Position numbers and translations under genes: made by a program. From assembly GCF_003201835.2 (NCBI RefSeq), contig NZ_CP029289.2, positions 310,001 to 374,000 on the forward strand: a DNA stretch of 64,000 nucleotides, in the 5' to 3' direction. Source of the DNA: Acidianus brierleyi (GTDB lineage Archaea; Thermoproteota; Thermoprotei_A; Sulfolobales; Sulfolobaceae). Under the pieces are notes generated by a model. That model searched no databases and was not told the DNA's origin. It saw only the letters and a list, made by a program, of their open reading frames with translations. Position 1 is the first letter of the stretch. Each line of letters opens with the position of its first letter. Positions 17,501 to 25,169 of the stretch are shown one piece after another.

Positions 17501-17563
17501 AAGAAGGAAGAAGTAAACAAGTTAGTTAATACATTAGAGGCGAAGATTAGTGAATTTAACTGA
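14510..17563 (+). CDS. Large P-loop (AAA/ORC-STAND-like) ATPase of HerA-NurA operon
   Basis: About 1017 residues from the ATG at 14510; a TTG at 14477 would add 11. Near the N-terminus is a Walker A (ADWGQGKTT, about residues 61-69) and about 45 residues later a Walker B-like SLIDEVESG, then YLSMTPSAF as a likely sensor region. This layout recalls ORC/Cdc6-like or STAND ATPases such as those in phage-defence complexes. The remaining ~800 residues are helical, rich in Lys, Asn, Ile and Glu, with coiled-coil stretches near the C-terminus (about 960-1017), and have no motif I recognise. The start lies a few bases after the herA stop and the end overlaps the next gene, so it is co-translated. Function is unknown; it may be a loader or sensor that controls the HerA-NurA pair. 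Confidence 0.75.
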   Translation: MTCSYRLSETSADSESIYKIYKCVMSKTKFTDKLRFFRQIGEEIIRIKSSRESPEIIVLLADWGQGKTTFLNIIEEALLEEKRSISKINFLDILRDLQKLNEIELSDISLIDEVESGIDFAVYKEYSSSIREFWIFIKNLANSKGNKIIYLSMTPSAFYKIFSSGGQLGIMFPETYYSFLQRIKVININTPSKLEFYAMLSCLLEFNNKDDSLLRFMDLPFWTISQERRKYARFFNDIICNSFNFDNIMEYLFKSIKDSKWLNEEGETIRESNLLNFEKNMDIDEIEKFHRALLSRILYRDEIIAKLSPYVVKGFTIDYDSWVEIAGPTNIDDFVLTFLPSKTFDDSLKVFVSEELDKIVYEGFNKDDLRKILDRLKIRKIDEAYSLSWNFFESLVNTNVGGLVIDFKSREIKEKAIKFVNENLINPEREIDALYSFIKLLNNNSEEKNISEKIRLISLQLDRKYSVIVANIANESDYTRLMNILNSRERIINGLILLLNDFIKNNDDISKSIAKETDRLSIAFLALDLSTPIKRQLLYLNFMDMHPQLVKLREDIVNLRLGDLRDNISRLLNEMKSKIEVYQLPVAKGNKRPLQSVNWILFNDDIYPDKVRNVFSKVDELVNEKFRIFGSKQFSLEDIESDETLKNDIVQYMAENEIINVSNELIYYDDLPGRIVKNFTKNLSGYLYQRFGNETENMILEYLFYLSKLRDKQQLTNISKIFDTKKQTSLDFLIYMSVVSGEIINYIDRNKVINKIEEQSKEILNNIQNIDLQHGYFITAKKRGAGIRSLKDMRDSLVKFRQSAIRSLEREDFRNYIRLSFVFFTLYSLYKDFIDETEYSENIVTSIKNDMNTKINLINSARKLIGIKDNIDEEKILVEIFNSLESNFENYISDIFISIDILTKNKEMDDLRNFIQIIQKNFNNEYNNLYLIIWEAIKLSLDGIILPFPQSFRNTKLHNDALRLVDIGGSLRRLSNIISEIRKIDPEISKLREEVIRKKEEVNKLVNTLEAKISEFN

Positions 17564-18221
17564 ATTAGTAATGGAATTAGAAAATTTTAAAAATAATTCA
17601 AGCTGGGATAAATTGAGAGATGAAAAAGAGAAGTTAGATAGTATATTAGTAAAATTGCAAGATGCCAATAATATAATTGATAAATTAAAAATTAATATTG
17701 AGAAATGTAAAAAAAGTGATTTAGAAGAAATAAATTTAGAAATAAACTACATCTTAAATATACTTAAAAGTAATAATGGTGATGCAATAAGTATCTACAG
17801 TGCAATCGAAAACGCTTATGAAAGATCTGATAAATGCATCAAAAAAATGAACGAAATTAGGTCCAAATTAATTATGGAATATACTAATAAATTAAAAGAA
17901 TACAATAACAAGATCTTTATATATTTTAGACTATTCAATAATATTTTAAAAATTAATATAGATATATCTACTTTTGAAATATCTGATAATCTTAAAGAAC
18001 TAGAAAACGAGATTAAAGAGGCAGAGAACGAACTTAATATTCTAAATGATAGATTAAAAGAGGAACTAATTAAGTCCAATTTAACACAAGAATATGCTAA
18101 TCTATTGTTAGAGTTTTTGAATGAGGGAGAAATAGTAATCTCGAAAAAGAATTCTGATAAAATGCTTAAGTTACTAGAATTTTTGCTCTCAAAAAATATA
18201 CCAATAAAAGTGAGAATTTGA
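17550..18221 (+). CDS. Coiled-coil protein of HerA-NurA operon
   Basis: A 223-residue, almost entirely helical protein with heptad-like Leu/Ile spacing and very high Lys, Glu, Asn and Ile content (ELENEIKEAENELNIL is typical). There is no catalytic motif, TM segment or cysteine pattern apart from two isolated Cys. It starts with GTG 14 bases inside the preceding gene and its stop overlaps the start of the nurA-like gene (TTGA), so it belongs to the operon. By position and shape it could replace the Rad50-type coiled coil as a structural linker between the ATPase and the nuclease, but this is inference only. Confidence 0.65.
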   Translation: MNLTELVMELENFKNNSSWDKLRDEKEKLDSILVKLQDANNIIDKLKINIEKCKKSDLEEINLEINYILNILKSNNGDAISIYSAIENAYERSDKCIKKMNEIRSKLIMEYTNKLKEYNNKIFIYFRLFNNILKINIDISTFEISDNLKELENEIKEAENELNILNDRLKEELIKSNLTQEYANLLLEFLNEGEIVISKKNSDKMLKLLEFLLSKNIPIKVRI

Positions 18222-19282
18222 AGCCAGAAGAAACGTTCAAGAGATTAGAAGATTTAGCAAAGGATGAGACTGAAAAATTAAGGAAAATAAGTATTATAAC
18301 AGATTATATTGTAGACGAGATTACTTTAGGAAATATTGATCTAGATATGGAGATTGCTGAGCCTGAGGTTAAGCAACATGTTGCTACTAGCGTAGACGGA
18401 AGTATGTATCAAGTAGATATAGGGGATATATATTTAATAATAGCAAGAGCAGTCAAGATAACTGGTATATATTCTCAAAAGCGGGAAATTCCACCAGAAA
18501 TATCAGAGGATTTCAAGATAGTTAGCGATTATTACGGTATAGATACTGCGAAAAAAGACGCTATACTTCTAATGCTAACTCTTGAAACCAACTTACTAGA
18601 ATCATGCAATAGTGATATAATTTTTATTGATGGACCTTTAGTAGACCCTCCAGTTTTTAGTGACCAGATATATGGTAAAAATATACTTGAGAACTTAGCT
18701 TATCGTAGGAGTGAAATATTTAATAAAAATTATGATAAGGTAGTAGGAATAGTTAAGCGTTTTAGTCAGAGATTTATGATTAATTATTTATTATCAAGTG
18801 GATATTCTCAAATTGTAAATTCTATGGAAAGATTTTTCATTAGTAATTTAATATCTAAATTAAGGAATAAGAAAGGAATTAAAAATAACGTGCCAATTAT
18901 ATTAGGCTGGATTAACTGGGATAAAGCATTTGAGGGATCAGTTATCGACGATTTAGAGAGTACAAAGATAGCATATTTAAAATATAGAGAGAAATTAAAC
19001 TATAGTATTTTCTCTGCATATTACCAATATGATGTAATCTCGCCAATAAGTAGAGTTGATGTTTTAGGCTTAAATTATCCATATAATTTACAAAATTTTA
19101 TTACTGCATGGGGAGCAAGCGGGTACTCTGAAGTTACAATATTAAATAAATTAGCAGACGATTTTTCTGAGATTTCTAAAAACGAGGCAAACGCATACGC
19201 TAAGCTTTTGTTTTCAAAGATTAAAAGAGATATTAATCCTTCAGATATTGTGATGATGAGGAGATCACCAAATGATCTGTGA
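18218..19282 (+). CDS. NurA-domain nuclease
   Basis: A 354-residue NurA-like protein. The N-terminal catalytic Asp motif is VATSVDGSMYQ (Asp60 in DGS), followed by a second acidic motif IFIDGPLVDPP (about 135-145), and a C-terminal part with WINWDKAFEG and TAWGASGYSEV. NurA is a Mn-dependent 5'-3' exonuclease/endonuclease with an RNase H-like fold that HerA drives on DNA ends. The TTG start overlaps the stop of the coiled-coil gene. Length is close to known NurA proteins (about 330-450). It is the last gene of the operon; a TATA-like TTTTTAAAC after it starts the next gene. Confidence 0.8.
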   Translation: MKPEETFKRLEDLAKDETEKLRKISIITDYIVDEITLGNIDLDMEIAEPEVKQHVATSVDGSMYQVDIGDIYLIIARAVKITGIYSQKREIPPEISEDFKIVSDYYGIDTAKKDAILLMLTLETNLLESCNSDIIFIDGPLVDPPVFSDQIYGKNILENLAYRRSEIFNKNYDKVVGIVKRFSQRFMINYLLSSGYSQIVNSMERFFISNLISKLRNKKGIKNNVPIILGWINWDKAFEGSVIDDLESTKIAYLKYREKLNYSIFSAYYQYDVISPISRVDVLGLNYPYNLQNFITAWGASGYSEVTILNKLADDFSEISKNEANAYAKLLFSKIKRDINPSDIVMMRRSPNDL

Positions 19283-19338
19283 GTAGTCCTAGTCCAACTG
19301 AATTTTTAAACTGAAGGAACTTTACTTTTAGTTTAGTA

Positions 19339-20478
19339 ATGGAAGATAAAATAAGTCTGTTTACTGAGGCAATTAAAGTAATATTATTTCAAAAAATACA
19401 ACCAGAAAGAGCCTTTGATATAGCGTTCAAGAAATTGAATTTTCAAGGAGATAGAAGATCGTTATATTTAAGTTTCTTAGACATAATAAAAGGTTTTCAA
19501 TATGTATCTTATATTAATCCTGAATTATCTATAAGAGAAAAAGTAATAAGAGCTATAGATTGTGATTATGACCCTTTATATTCATTTCCTAATTGGATTC
19601 TTGAAAGGCTTCTTCCTATACTAGGTAAAGACGGCTTAAGAAAAATCTATAATAAGTTTTACTGGATACGTGTTAACACATTAAAGGCCGATGTTGATAA
19701 AGTAGTGAGAAGCTTAGAAGCACAAGGATTCACCTTAGTTCAAGACGATTTTCCTTTCTTATTCAAAGTTGACAAATGGTATAAGATATCTAAGACAGAA
19801 GAATATAAACTGGGTCACATAATACCTCAAGATAAGGCTGCGGTACTTGCGGTTAAAGTTTTAGATCCTAAACCTTACGAAACAATTATAGAAATAGGTG
19901 CTGCTCCAGGGATAAAGACTTCATTAATTCAACAATTTACTGATAACAAATCAAGAGTAATATCTATAGATATTTCCAGTAAGAGGTTAAAAATTCAGCA
20001 AGAACTTATGAAAAAATGGAACGTGAAAAATGTAGAATTAATTCAAGCTGATGGGACTAGATTTCCTGCAATAAAAGGAGATAAGATATTTATAGATGCG
20101 CCTTGTAGTAACAGTGGAACAATTAATGCTGATCCATCAGTATATATGAGATTGACGAAATCGGAATTAATGAGACTCATACAACTTCAAAGTAGAATTT
20201 TAAGAGAGTCTTCAAAACTTAAGAAAGAAGTTGTGTATGTAACATGCTCATTATTTCCTGAGGAAGGAGAAAAAATAGTTGAAAAATACCAAAAATATTT
20301 GCGTAAGATAAATAATAAAGAAGATATGTATGGATATTTAAAAAGTAAAGTATGGTTACGAGTTATGAGAACTTATCCTCATATTCATGGGTCAGAAGGA
20401 TTTTTTATTGCTAAGCTTTGTTTTGAGGAAGATTCTGAAAGTCTTCTGGGGAATTCTTACCTGTTACATAAGCCATAA
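19339..20478 (+). CDS. RNA m5C methyltransferase (NOL1/NOP2/Sun family)
   Basis: A 379-residue protein with an N-terminal NusB-like helical domain (about 1-130), as in RsmB-type enzymes, and a C-terminal Rossmann methyltransferase: SAM-binding IEIGAAPGIKTS, ISIDISSKRL, then the two catalytic cysteines in DAPCSNSG and VTCSLFPEE. It methylates cytosine C5 in rRNA or tRNA; the exact target cannot be told. The last 22 codons overlap the end of treT on the other strand by 68 bases, so the C-terminal tail after EGFFIAKL may be lineage-specific. Confidence 0.9.
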   Translation: MEDKISLFTEAIKVILFQKIQPERAFDIAFKKLNFQGDRRSLYLSFLDIIKGFQYVSYINPELSIREKVIRAIDCDYDPLYSFPNWILERLLPILGKDGLRKIYNKFYWIRVNTLKADVDKVVRSLEAQGFTLVQDDFPFLFKVDKWYKISKTEEYKLGHIIPQDKAAVLAVKVLDPKPYETIIEIGAAPGIKTSLIQQFTDNKSRVISIDISSKRLKIQQELMKKWNVKNVELIQADGTRFPAIKGDKIFIDAPCSNSGTINADPSVYMRLTKSELMRLIQLQSRILRESSKLKKEVVYVTCSLFPEEGEKIVEKYQKYLRKINNKEDMYGYLKSKVWLRVMRTYPHIHGSEGFFIAKLCFEEDSESLLGNSYLLHKP

Positions 20479-21646
20479 CCATAAGGTACTCTCTCATATG
20501 TCTTGTTATAACGAAGTTATTTCTAACGTGCTCCTTTGCGTTTTCTCCCAATCTTTTTGCTATATCTGGATTTCTAATAGAATGTATAATATAATGTGCA
20601 GCACCTTCTACGTTATCTACTAGGTATCCAGTAATATTATGTATAATCTGCAAAGGTATTCCGCCTGTTCTTCCTCCTATTACGAGTTTTTTCTTCCACA
20701 TTGCTTCACTTACTGTTAGGCCAAATCCTTCTTTTATAGACTTTTGAAGAACTATTGTAGCTCCAGTTTGGAATGCGTTTATTTCAAGGTCACTATAAGG
20801 CGGCAACATTAGAAGACGAATATCTTTTTCTCCAGAAGCTTCTGCAGCAGTTTTCTTATATACTTCTTCTCCTTCTGGATCATCAGTAGCTGGACTACCA
20901 ACATACGCCATTTGCAAGTCTATATGCTTTTTAGCCATTTTAAAAGCTCTAATTGCACCTATTGGATCTTTTGCATAATCAAATCTGGAAATTTGAACTA
21001 ATAACGGCTTATCTAAATCTAACTCGTACTTATACAAAATTCTCCTTACAGTGCTGTCAGGTATTTTCTTATTCTTTATGCTTAATGGATCAATTGATGG
21101 CGGTATTATAAATTGAGGTATATCAACATCGTTTCTAGCAAATACTGGAGTAGATATTATCATTGAGTTAAATTTTGATAATCTTTTATTAAGGAATTCC
21201 CATACTGGCATATAAGGGTTAGAAATATCTATATGGCATCTCCATATCCATTTTCCTTTCTTTTTGTAATCTATTAATCCTAAGGGTTGCGGATCATGAA
21301 TCATTATTATATCATAGTCTAAAGGTACCTCAGCAGAGTTGATCTCTTGCCATTTATTATAAGTTTCGAAAGCGCCTTCTGGTAAATTTCCTTGACCTGT
21401 CTGTAATGCATTATGGAATGATTTTGTTACCTTAAAAAAGTCATTATCTCCTCTTATTACTTTCCAGTCCACATTTAATCCTAATTCTCTCATTAATGGT
21501 ACCATTCTATTTAATATTTCAGCTACTCCACCTCCAGCTCTAGTAGAGTTAACATGAAGTATAGAAAAATCCTTTAATTTTGCCGCTATTTTAAATAATG
21601 CGTCTATTTCATCTTCTCCTACTATTTCAGAATATTTTTCTATCAT
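20411..21646 (-). CDS. treT: Trehalose glycosyltransferring synthase TreT
   Basis: A 411-residue GT4 glycosyltransferase matching TreT, which joins NDP-glucose and glucose into trehalose, a compatible solute. Recognisable parts are the N-terminal HVNSTRAGGGVAEIL acceptor-side loop, WRCHIDISNP, the donor-side QISRFDYAKDP and the EGFGLTVSEAMWKK motif with the Glu residues that bind the nucleotide sugar. Length fits the family. It overlaps the DUF5752 gene by four bases, a pairing known for treT in archaea. Its 3' end overlaps the convergent methyltransferase gene by 68 bases. Confidence 0.92.
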   Translation of the reverse strand: MIEKYSEIVGEDEIDALFKIAAKLKDFSILHVNSTRAGGGVAEILNRMVPLMRELGLNVDWKVIRGDNDFFKVTKSFHNALQTGQGNLPEGAFETYNKWQEINSAEVPLDYDIIMIHDPQPLGLIDYKKKGKWIWRCHIDISNPYMPVWEFLNKRLSKFNSMIISTPVFARNDVDIPQFIIPPSIDPLSIKNKKIPDSTVRRILYKYELDLDKPLLVQISRFDYAKDPIGAIRAFKMAKKHIDLQMAYVGSPATDDPEGEEVYKKTAAEASGEKDIRLLMLPPYSDLEINAFQTGATIVLQKSIKEGFGLTVSEAMWKKKLVIGGRTGGIPLQIIHNITGYLVDNVEGAAHYIIHSIRNPDIAKRLGENAKEHVRNNFVITRHMREYLMVMAYVTGKNSPEDFQNLPQNKA

Positions 21647-22299
21647 TTTAACAATTCACCTTCTATAATTTTTAATATATCATCTCTGAATTTCTCCTCA
21701 TCTGTATATGTTTGAGGGTCTACTTTAGATAATTTTTCAGATAATTCAAATAAACCAAAGTTTTTTTCTAGCCAATCGCTTAAATCATTTTTGGTTTTCT
21801 CTCCTACTATACGTTTATAAACAAAATGATAAAAAAGAGATCTTGCGGGAACACTAGCTACTGAATCCAGAAAATCCGATAAGGTCTTTATTTCTATACC
21901 AAGGTAATATACTACTGGTACACAGCTTATAAAAATAAACGGATAATCTGCAGATTTATTATTTATGCCATAACTCTTAATCAATTCTAAGATTTCATTC
22001 CTTATATCTTCTACAGTTAGCGGCTCTAATCCAGAAATATCAGCTACAAGTTCAGCTAGATTCTCATCGTGCAATGAGTCCCTAATCCAAAATGCAAAAT
22101 CATTAGGTAAATCTTCTGGAACTACATGACTAGAAAGCATTGGATGAAAAACATGATAAAAAATCGAATGCTTATCAACTTTGCTTATACCATCGTAAAG
22201 TTCTTGTAGTGAATTAGCCTTAATTTTAGTGTACGTAGGAGGATAATATGCAGAATAAAATCTGAATGGTATACCTTTACCACTGGAATCTAAGTCCAT
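21643..22299 (-). CDS. DUF5752 family protein, partner of TreT
   Basis: A 218-residue protein with two related halves, each showing aromatic-rich N-termini and a SIFYH/SLFYH motif followed by a WI/WL patch (SIFYHVFHP...FAFWIRDSL, then SLFYHFVYKR...LSDWLEKNF). This matches DUF5752, commonly encoded next to treT, which suggests a role in trehalose synthesis or its control. The biochemical role is not known. TreT overlaps it by four bases (ATGA-type), so it leads the operon. A TCTAGA-centred site (22302-22316) lies in its promoter region. A single-domain relative is encoded at 62372. Confidence 0.75.
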   Translation of the reverse strand: MDLDSSGKGIPFRFYSAYYPPTYTKIKANSLQELYDGISKVDKHSIFYHVFHPMLSSHVVPEDLPNDFAFWIRDSLHDENLAELVADISGLEPLTVEDIRNEILELIKSYGINNKSADYPFIFISCVPVVYYLGIEIKTLSDFLDSVASVPARSLFYHFVYKRIVGEKTKNDLSDWLEKNFGLFELSEKLSKVDPQTYTDEEKFRDDILKIIEGELLK

Positions 22300-22360
22300 T
22301 TACAGTCTAGATTATATACTATAGGTCCATTAAATATATTTTATAAAAATAAGTATTACG

Positions 22361-22726
22361 TCATATGAAAGGTATGCTTATATTGAATAAAACTATAATT
22401 ACAAGATTTATTATTATAATGATAATTGCTGCCAAAATCGCTATTCCAAAAGCCCCTCCCCAACCTACATTAAAAATATTCTTAAAAACCCATAATATAC
22501 CAAGAAACCCAATTATCTGAGGTATTGGAAATGGCAATATGAGACCAAAAATTGCACTTAATATATAAAAAACTATTAACCCCGCTATTGTAGCTATCAT
22601 AGCTTTGCCTAAACTAGCCGAACTATTAAAGAATTTGGCCGATATCCATATTGGAAAGGATATTATTATCCATGCGATTATTAAACTAACTAATAATATA
22701 ATAAAATGTTGTAAACTATGTATCAT
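22361..22726 (-). CDS. Small integral membrane protein, about four TM
   Basis: A 121-residue hydrophobic protein with about four predicted TM segments and few charged residues. It has short Pro-rich turns (PFPIPQ) and a repeated GGAFGI-type small-residue helix. I do not recognise the family. It is flanked by its own gaps (61 and 30 bases), so it is probably a single gene. No function assigned. Confidence 0.55.
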   Translation of the reverse strand: MIHSLQHFIILLVSLIIAWIIISFPIWISAKFFNSSASLGKAMIATIAGLIVFYILSAIFGLILPFPIPQIIGFLGILWVFKNIFNVGWGGAFGIAILAAIIIIIINLVIIVLFNISIPFI

Positions 22727-22756
22727 GTAACTTATTTAAGATCTTGAATAAAAAAA

Positions 22757-23113
22757 TTATTCTTCTGGAAAAGCTTCAGCATACATTTCTTCATCCAATT
22801 CTTCCTTTATTCCTTTTTCTAATGTCTCTAAATTATCCAATACTTCTTTCAACGTTTTATAATCAGTTGGAATATATTTTATTCTACCCTGTGACATCAT
22901 ATAAGAACCTGGGCATAGGAATTGCTTTTTAACTACTATAGCATCTACACCTAAGTCTAATATTACTCCCATCGCAGCCTCCTTACTTACGTTATGAGCA
23001 GGATTCTCATATTGTTCTACTTCTTTCTTTTCCTCATCTATTACTGCTATTATATCTGCCTCATCTAGAGGCTTTAGATTCTGACTTTGATCATATGTTA
23101 TGGCTATTCTCAT
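22757..23113 (-). CDS. NifX/NifB-like (dinitrogenase FeMo-cofactor) domain protein
   Basis: A 118-residue protein with the small RNase H-like NifX fold: MRIAITYDQ at the N-terminus, PLDEADIIAVID, a conserved ENPAHN motif, and DLGVDAIVVKKQFLCPGS in place of the usual GxGPxA. Such stand-alone domains occur in archaea that do not fix nitrogen and may bind Fe-S or other metal cofactors. The C-terminal tail is very acidic (EELDEEMYAEAFPEE). Single gene, divergent from the SelW-like gene. Exact role unknown. Confidence 0.75.
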   Translation of the reverse strand: MRIAITYDQSQNLKPLDEADIIAVIDEEKKEVEQYENPAHNVSKEAAMGVILDLGVDAIVVKKQFLCPGSYMMSQGRIKYIPTDYKTLKEVLDNLETLEKGIKEELDEEMYAEAFPEE

Positions 23114-23219
23114 GTTCCCATTAACATAATGAATACTAGCTTAAATATAATTCGATTAAAGACGATTTATGATCTTTATAACGATAACTTTAAAATCTTA
23201 GTTTATTTATCAATTTAAC

Positions 23220-23441
23220 ATGAAAAGCATTAGAATAATTTATTGCAGGCCATGCGGTTATTTGGAAAGAGCTCTTGATCTTGCTAGAGATATACTTTCT
23301 TATTTTGATGATGCAAAAGTTGAATTAGAACAAGGTAAGAATGGAATATTCGATATATATTTGGATGGAAACAAAATTTTTTCTAGGTATGAGGAAAAAA
23401 GATTTCCAGAAAATGAGGAGATATTAAAAAAGTTAGCATAA
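23220..23441 (+). CDS. SelT/SelW/SelH-type (Rdx) thioredoxin-like protein
   Basis: A 73-residue protein of the Rdx family. The CxxC motif is CRPC (Cys9, Cys12), followed by a helix (ERALDLARDIL) and two strands with a typical GIFDIYLDGNKIFSR hairpin. Both positions are Cys, with no selenocysteine. The family is thought to take part in thiol redox, partner unknown. A TATA-like box lies about 25 bases upstream. It ends three bases before the convergent oxidase gene. Confidence 0.8.
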   Translation: MKSIRIIYCRPCGYLERALDLARDILSYFDDAKVELEQGKNGIFDIYLDGNKIFSRYEEKRFPENEEILKKLA

Positions 23442-23444
23442 ATC

Positions 23445-25058
23445 TTATCTTTTATTTATTATTTTTATTATATTTAGTTTGGTATTTATTCTATCTAATC
23501 CAGAAGTTATTTCTTTTGGAACTTCTAATTGCATGGCTATTGTATTTATTGCTTCTCCAATAGATGCATTAGCCAAATTAGCAGATCTACCTTTTAACAA
23601 TGTCAATACTAGGTTGCCTAACCATCCTAATGTAGCTACGTCAGCAATTACTGCACCAGCACTTGCTACTACTTCTGGTATAATATATGTAGGTATTAAT
23701 GGAAATATCTCAGCTCTTCTTATTAGTCCAGTTAAGCCTAGATCATCAAAACCTACTACTATCATTGCTGTTCCTATCATATATCCGACCATGTGAATCC
23801 AGCCTATTTTATTAGAATACCACATTTTACCAGTTAACATTGGTATCATGTAATACAATGTTGCAAATCCTGCTGGAACTATTGACCAGAATATCATAGC
23901 ATGGAAGTGACCAGGCACCCACATACTATTATGAATTATAGAATCAAAACTTAGATCAGCGTTAGCTATTCCAGTTACACCTGCAGCTATTGCTCCTGCA
24001 AAGCTAATTGATATCCAAACACTAATTAGATTAAGATTTATATTAGCCCCTTTTACTGTAGCCCATAAATTCAAGAACGTCATCATTGATGGTACTACTA
24101 CTGCATACGTTAATACTTCTTGAAGTAGTTTTATTGCGACTGGTAAATCAACCATATATAAATGATGTATAGGCACATTATTTGAAAATATCAAATATAG
24201 TAATGCTGCAATCCTAGCACTTTTTTCACTGTAAATTGGCTTATTAGCTAACATTGGTATCAAATAATACATAGAAGCTACTGCAGGCATCCAAACTATA
24301 TAAACTATTGAATGTCCTAGGATCCAAAATGCTATCTGATTTGCTATAGGATCCAAACCTGTTATTCCGAAATATGCTAAAATATCCCATGTGTTTGCAG
24401 CAGTTTCTCCACTCCATCCAATAGCTATCATTAATGATGTCATTAATGCGAAAACTGCAAATATAGGCAATTTTTCCTTTGTAGTCTTTGATACTAAATA
24501 ATAATGGTATATTAGCCATATTACAAATATATAAGTACCTATATCCATTAATTCATAACCTATGAACCATAAAGGACTAAGTACATAATTAGAGTAAGTT
24601 GGAATGCCTAATGGGCTTAAATAATACCATCCACTGGCTCCGAAGAAATTGTCGTTGAAAGTTGGATATGCGACTATTGGGCCTTCAATTAACATAAAAG
24701 CTATATTAAATAATACGAATCCTATGTTTAAGAACCATTTAGCTCTAGGTTGGAAATTTAATAATTTATATGAGAGAAAAATAAAAATAGCTATTTCTAA
24801 TTGTACTGCAAATCCGAATAAATCTCTAACTCCATGTAGTGTTATTCCTCCATAGTATTCTTGTGACGTCATAACTAGAGAGGCTGATGTAGCCCAGGCT
24901 GCCTCTTGGATTCTTGCCATTAATGCGTCTATTATTCCTAGCATCCCCCATATTAGGCTCATTACTATCATTGCCATAGTTATTCTCGATACCCAATCCT
25001 TATCAAGTTGAAATATAGAGTTCAGAAGTGTAACGAGTGAATTAGGCCTAGTGCTCAT
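23445..25058 (-). CDS. Haem-copper oxidase subunit I (FoxA/DoxB-like)
   Basis: About 537 residues, with about twelve TM helices. The metal ligands of haem-copper oxidases are all visible: low-spin haem His in TLHGVRDLFG, Cu(B) His and the cross-linked Tyr in GHSIVYIVW, the His pair in PIHHLYMVDLP, and the haem ligands in VPGHFHAMIFW. It reduces O2 to water at the outer membrane-facing site with proton pumping. No subunit II is next to it; the neighbour on the same strand is a membrane polyferredoxin. A lone subunit I of this kind recalls FoxA of iron-oxidising Sulfolobales or DoxB of quinol oxidases; I cannot decide between them. The start is ATG at 25058 (MSTRPNSL), preferred over TTG at 25067. 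Confidence 0.85.
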   Translation of the reverse strand: MSTRPNSLVTLLNSIFQLDKDWVSRITMAMIVMSLIWGMLGIIDALMARIQEAAWATSASLVMTSQEYYGGITLHGVRDLFGFAVQLEIAIFIFLSYKLLNFQPRAKWFLNIGFVLFNIAFMLIEGPIVAYPTFNDNFFGASGWYYLSPLGIPTYSNYVLSPLWFIGYELMDIGTYIFVIWLIYHYYLVSKTTKEKLPIFAVFALMTSLMIAIGWSGETAANTWDILAYFGITGLDPIANQIAFWILGHSIVYIVWMPAVASMYYLIPMLANKPIYSEKSARIAALLYLIFSNNVPIHHLYMVDLPVAIKLLQEVLTYAVVVPSMMTFLNLWATVKGANINLNLISVWISISFAGAIAAGVTGIANADLSFDSIIHNSMWVPGHFHAMIFWSIVPAGFATLYYMIPMLTGKMWYSNKIGWIHMVGYMIGTAMIVVGFDDLGLTGLIRRAEIFPLIPTYIIPEVVASAGAVIADVATLGWLGNLVLTLLKGRSANLANASIGEAINTIAMQLEVPKEITSGLDRINTKLNIIKIINKR

Positions 25059-25169
25059 AAAGCACAATTTTTCTTTATCAGATTTATATCTTTCTTTTAT
25101 AAATGTTATAAAAACTAGAATAAGTTAATTAAGAGCATTAACTAAAAAATCTTCTAATATTAAAGATTA

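Noticed and set aside
11297..19282. TGT/DUF5591 pair and HerA-NurA genes as one transcript
   Set aside because: A T-run after 12689 and a well-placed TATA-like box at 12865 argue for two transcription units; only the proximity remains as a hint.
19249..19304. C/D-like pattern GTGATGA ... ATGA ... CTGA over the end of the nurA-like gene
   Set aside because: C' is poor, it overlaps coding sequence and the next promoter, and I could not link either guide to rRNA. Kept only as a weak possibility.
23479..23796. 105-codon open frame antisense to the oxidase gene
   Set aside because: Shadow of a well-supported membrane protein gene.
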